The notes beneath the pieces were generated by a model. The model had not been told where the DNA came from. It made no database searches and saw only the letters and a list, made by a program, of their open reading frames with translations. From Thermotoga sp. 4484_232 (GTDB lineage Bacteria; Thermotogota; Thermotogae; Thermotogales; Thermotogaceae), in NCBI GenBank assembly GCA_002084985.1, contig MZGO01000028.1:1-10596 (forward strand): a stretch of DNA of 10,596 nucleotides, read 5' to 3'. A program made the translations under genes and the position numbers. Shown piece after piece: positions 9,198-10,596 of this stretch (within the stretch, counting starts at the first letter, position 1; every line of letters begins with the position of its first letter).

Positions 9198-9610
9198 GAA
9201 CTTGGTTGCCTCCCCTTGGGGTAGAAAAAACTCTTCATCAATTCCTCATTAACTTCCTTTACCCCTGTTATCCTGTACTTTCTATCATCCTGCATAACTA
9301 AGAGGCTGGCGGATTGTCTTATAGCTCCTTTGCTTGATCTTTCCAAGGATCTGGAAACTTCGTAGGATTTTCCTGCTTTTTCGAAGGAGAAAACCACCCA
9401 CGCTTCTCTGTGATCTCTGTTTATGTACTCTCCTGTCACTCTTTTCCCAAATCTCACACCACTTCCAAACAACGCAAAGACGATGGATTCTAGAAATGAG
9501 GATTTCCCGGAACCATTTGGGCCTTCTATAACGAAGACACCCGGTTTGAACTCGTATTCCAACCTTTTTATGCCTAAAAATCCTTTGACTTTGAGATATT
9601 TAGGTCTCAT
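9194..9610 (-). CDS. rad50: Rad50 ATPase, N-terminal lobe, ending early by frameshift
   Basis: This 138-residue frame is the Rad50 N-lobe. It starts like the family (MRPKYLKVKGFLGIKRLEYE) and has Walker A GPNGSGKSS at 30-38 followed by SFLESIVFALFGSG. Homology runs to about residue 129 (MKSFF); the next nine residues (YPKGRQPSS) are out of frame. In the -1 frame the same bases give LPQGEATKF, the Rad50 Q-loop, joining directly to the downstream frame. The segment between VNEEL and MKSFF appears about 10 residues short relative to the family. ATG at 9610 shares ATGA with the mre11 stop and has GAGGTGG just upstream. Read as is, this is a truncated N-lobe. It could still pair with the downstream part as a split ATPase, or be made full-length by slippage. 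Confidence 0.85.
   Translation of the reverse strand: MRPKYLKVKGFLGIKRLEYEFKPGVFVIEGPNGSGKSSFLESIVFALFGSGVRFGKRVTGEYINRDHREAWVVFSFEKAGKSYEVSRSLERSSKGAIRQSASLLVMQDDRKYRITGVKEVNEELMKSFFYPKGRQPSS
9224..9230 (-). other. T TTT TTC slippery heptamer / homopolymer frameshift site in rad50
   Basis: The minus strand reads AAG AGT TTT TTC TAC in the first frame. The heptamer T-TTT-TTC has the canonical X-XXY-YYZ form in the correct phase for -1 ribosomal frameshifting. After a -1 slip the product reads SFF-LPQGE, the expected Q-loop. A Shine-Dalgarno-like GAGGAA lies about 11-13 nt upstream, near the distance that stimulates -1 shifts in E. coli dnaX. There is no strong downstream stem, only CCC-CAAG-GGG. 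Loss of one T from a run of seven, by mutation or sequencing, gives the same picture. Confidence 0.6.
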
Positions 9611-10500
9611 TCTTCCACCTCTTCGAGAATCTTTTTCATCTCCTTTAACATTTCATCAGAAATTTCCGGATATCTAGTCTTGACGAATTCCTCGTACATA
9701 CCGAAAAAATCGATGCCTTTCGCTTCCATGTCCTGATGTGGGATCTCCGTTTCCTCTCTTTTCCAATCGATTTTGACAACGTTTTCAAATCTTCCAAATA
9801 TTTCTCCTATCAAATCCCTATCATCGAGTATTACCTTCACGTATCCATCAAAACCTCTTATCTCTTCCTCAAGCTCTTCTAGGGCTTTCAAACCTTTACT
9901 CCTTAACCTCACAACTTTCAGCTTTTTAACGTTCGTCTCGATTTTATCGATTTGAGGCTCTTCCCCTTTGATTAATTTGATCATCAAAGCTCCCTTCCTT
10001 TCCTTCAACTCGCCAAAGTCAAAGTATATGGGTGAACCACAATAACATGTGGGAGGTGTTTCAAGGATTGCCTCTCTTTCATAGTACTTCATGAGTTTTT
10101 CTATCTCAAAGTGTAACTTCCCTATTCGTTCGTCTCTGTTATCGATCCTGCTGATCAGAGAACTCGTCTCCACATAAGGAAGAGGAAACACCTTTATTCT
10201 CTGTCCTCTCTTTCCCGTCAGCTCAAGCACTTCCGGTTTATCCACTATTCGAAGATTTTCCAGTTTTAACTCTTTCAGACTTCTCAAGCCTTTCCAATCG
10301 TGATTACCTAAAACCATCACAACAGGGGCCACATCCGAGAAGTTCTTGAGATATTTGATAATGGATTCGACCGATTCAGCACTTGGGTTGCTTCTAACAT
10401 GAAGAACGTCACCTGTTATGAGTACGATATCAGGTTGGAATTCCAGAGTTTTCGAGTAAATCTCGTTCAATGCTTCCAATATCTCTGATGTCCTATCCAC
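9607..10500 (-). CDS. mre11: Degenerate Mre11-like protein (N-terminal and internal deletions, nuclease motifs I, IV and V missing)
   Basis: The 297-residue frame is homologous to the Mre11 (SbcD) nuclease that partners Rad50. Retained are phosphoesterase motif II (LITGDVLH, GD at 30-31), motif III (MVLGNHDWKGL, 65-68), the segment GSPIYFDFGE (155-164), and the C-terminal Rad50-binding helices (FFGMYEEFVKTRYPEISD...). Motif I (D-x-H) is absent: the only usable start is GTG 10500, although upstream in-frame codons (10527-10501, reading VTSWIGSRP) still match the family before a TGA at 10530-10528. Near residues 141-143 (around base 10075) about 53 residues with the GH and GHxH motifs are missing, in frame. 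T. maritima Mre11 is roughly 380 residues. Nuclease activity is very unlikely. The weak GGATAGG (10517-10511) is the only possible ribosome binding site. It may be a pseudogene or a nuclease-dead Rad50 binder. Confidence 0.82.
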   Translation of the reverse strand: MDRTSEILEALNEIYSKTLEFQPDIVLITGDVLHVRSNPSAESVESIIKYLKNFSDVAPVVMVLGNHDWKGLRSLKELKLENLRIVDKPEVLELTGKRGQRIKVFPLPYVETSSLISRIDNRDERIGKLHFEIEKLMKYYEREAILETPPTCYCGSPIYFDFGELKERKGALMIKLIKGEEPQIDKIETNVKKLKVVRLRSKGLKALEELEEEIRGFDGYVKVILDDRDLIGEIFGRFENVVKIDWKREETEIPHQDMEAKGIDFFGMYEEFVKTRYPEISDEMLKEMKKILEEVEE

Positions 10501-10523
10501 AGGTCTTGAACCTATCCACGAAG

Positions 10524-10596
10524 TTACTCACATATTGATAGATAATACTCAACGGTCTTTCTCAACGGATCATCACCGAGCAGTTCCAAAGCTTTT
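10524..10596 (-). CDS. 3' end of an unidentified upstream gene (partial)
   Basis: An open frame enters from the window edge and ends with TAA at 10526-10524. It encodes about 23 residues (KALELLGDDPLRKTVEYYL...ICE), which look helical. The protein cannot be identified from this tail. It overlaps by a few bases the remnant N-terminal codons of the Mre11 frame, so its last residues may have been altered by the deletion that removed the mre11 start. It is a coding end rather than chance only with moderate confidence. Confidence 0.5.
   Translation of the reverse strand, partial: KALELLGDDPLRKTVEYYLSICE

Overview
The window most likely comes from a Thermotogales bacterium, probably Thermotogaceae (Thermotoga or Pseudothermotoga). 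The evidence is the close likeness of the NfnA/NfnB pair and of the Mre11/Rad50 pair to my recollection of the Thermotoga maritima proteins. Tightly packed genes, frequent GTG/TTG starts, strong GGAGG ribosome binding sites and overlapping stop/start codons also fit. The genus is an inference. No database search was run, and every comparison with T. maritima is from memory.

Layout. Positions 20-1648 on the + strand hold a translation-related operon: gatC, a YraN/UPF0102 protein, smpB, and a stand-alone pyruvate-kinase C-terminal-domain-like protein. It meets the opposite cluster at a perfect G/C-rich inverted repeat (1651-1672), whose T-run lies on the minus-strand side. Everything from 1670 to 10596 is on the minus strand. 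In transcription order it is: the tail of an unidentified upstream gene, an Mre11-like gene, rad50 in two reading frames, a HEAT-repeat protein, an ABC ATPase, a DUF2207-type membrane protein, then nfnA and nfnB (electron-bifurcating NADH-dependent ferredoxin:NADP+ oxidoreductase). Most neighbouring stops and starts overlap (ATGA, GTGA, TTGA or 10 nt), implying translational coupling. The longest intergenic gap is about 50 nt (upstream of nfnA), so no long gene-free stretch exists.

The most unusual part is the Mre11-Rad50 operon. The Mre11 frame has lost its first metal-binding motif (D-x-H) together with its normal start codon. Remnant codons still matching the family are readable upstream of the only usable start. 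It also lacks about 53 internal residues carrying motifs IV and V (GH and GHxH), but keeps GD, GNHD and the Rad50-binding tail. Rad50 is broken by one base exactly at its Q-loop, at a T TTT TTC heptamer where a -1 slip would restore the frame. It is also exactly 15 residues short between Walker B and the H-loop, and probably about 10 short before the Q-loop. Apart from the single-base shift, the internal losses keep frame and long coding regions remain open. The locus is therefore either a recently decaying repair complex or a nuclease-dead derivative still expressed as protein, possibly by frameshifting or as a split Rad50. A homopolymer sequencing error remains a simple explanation for the frameshift alone.
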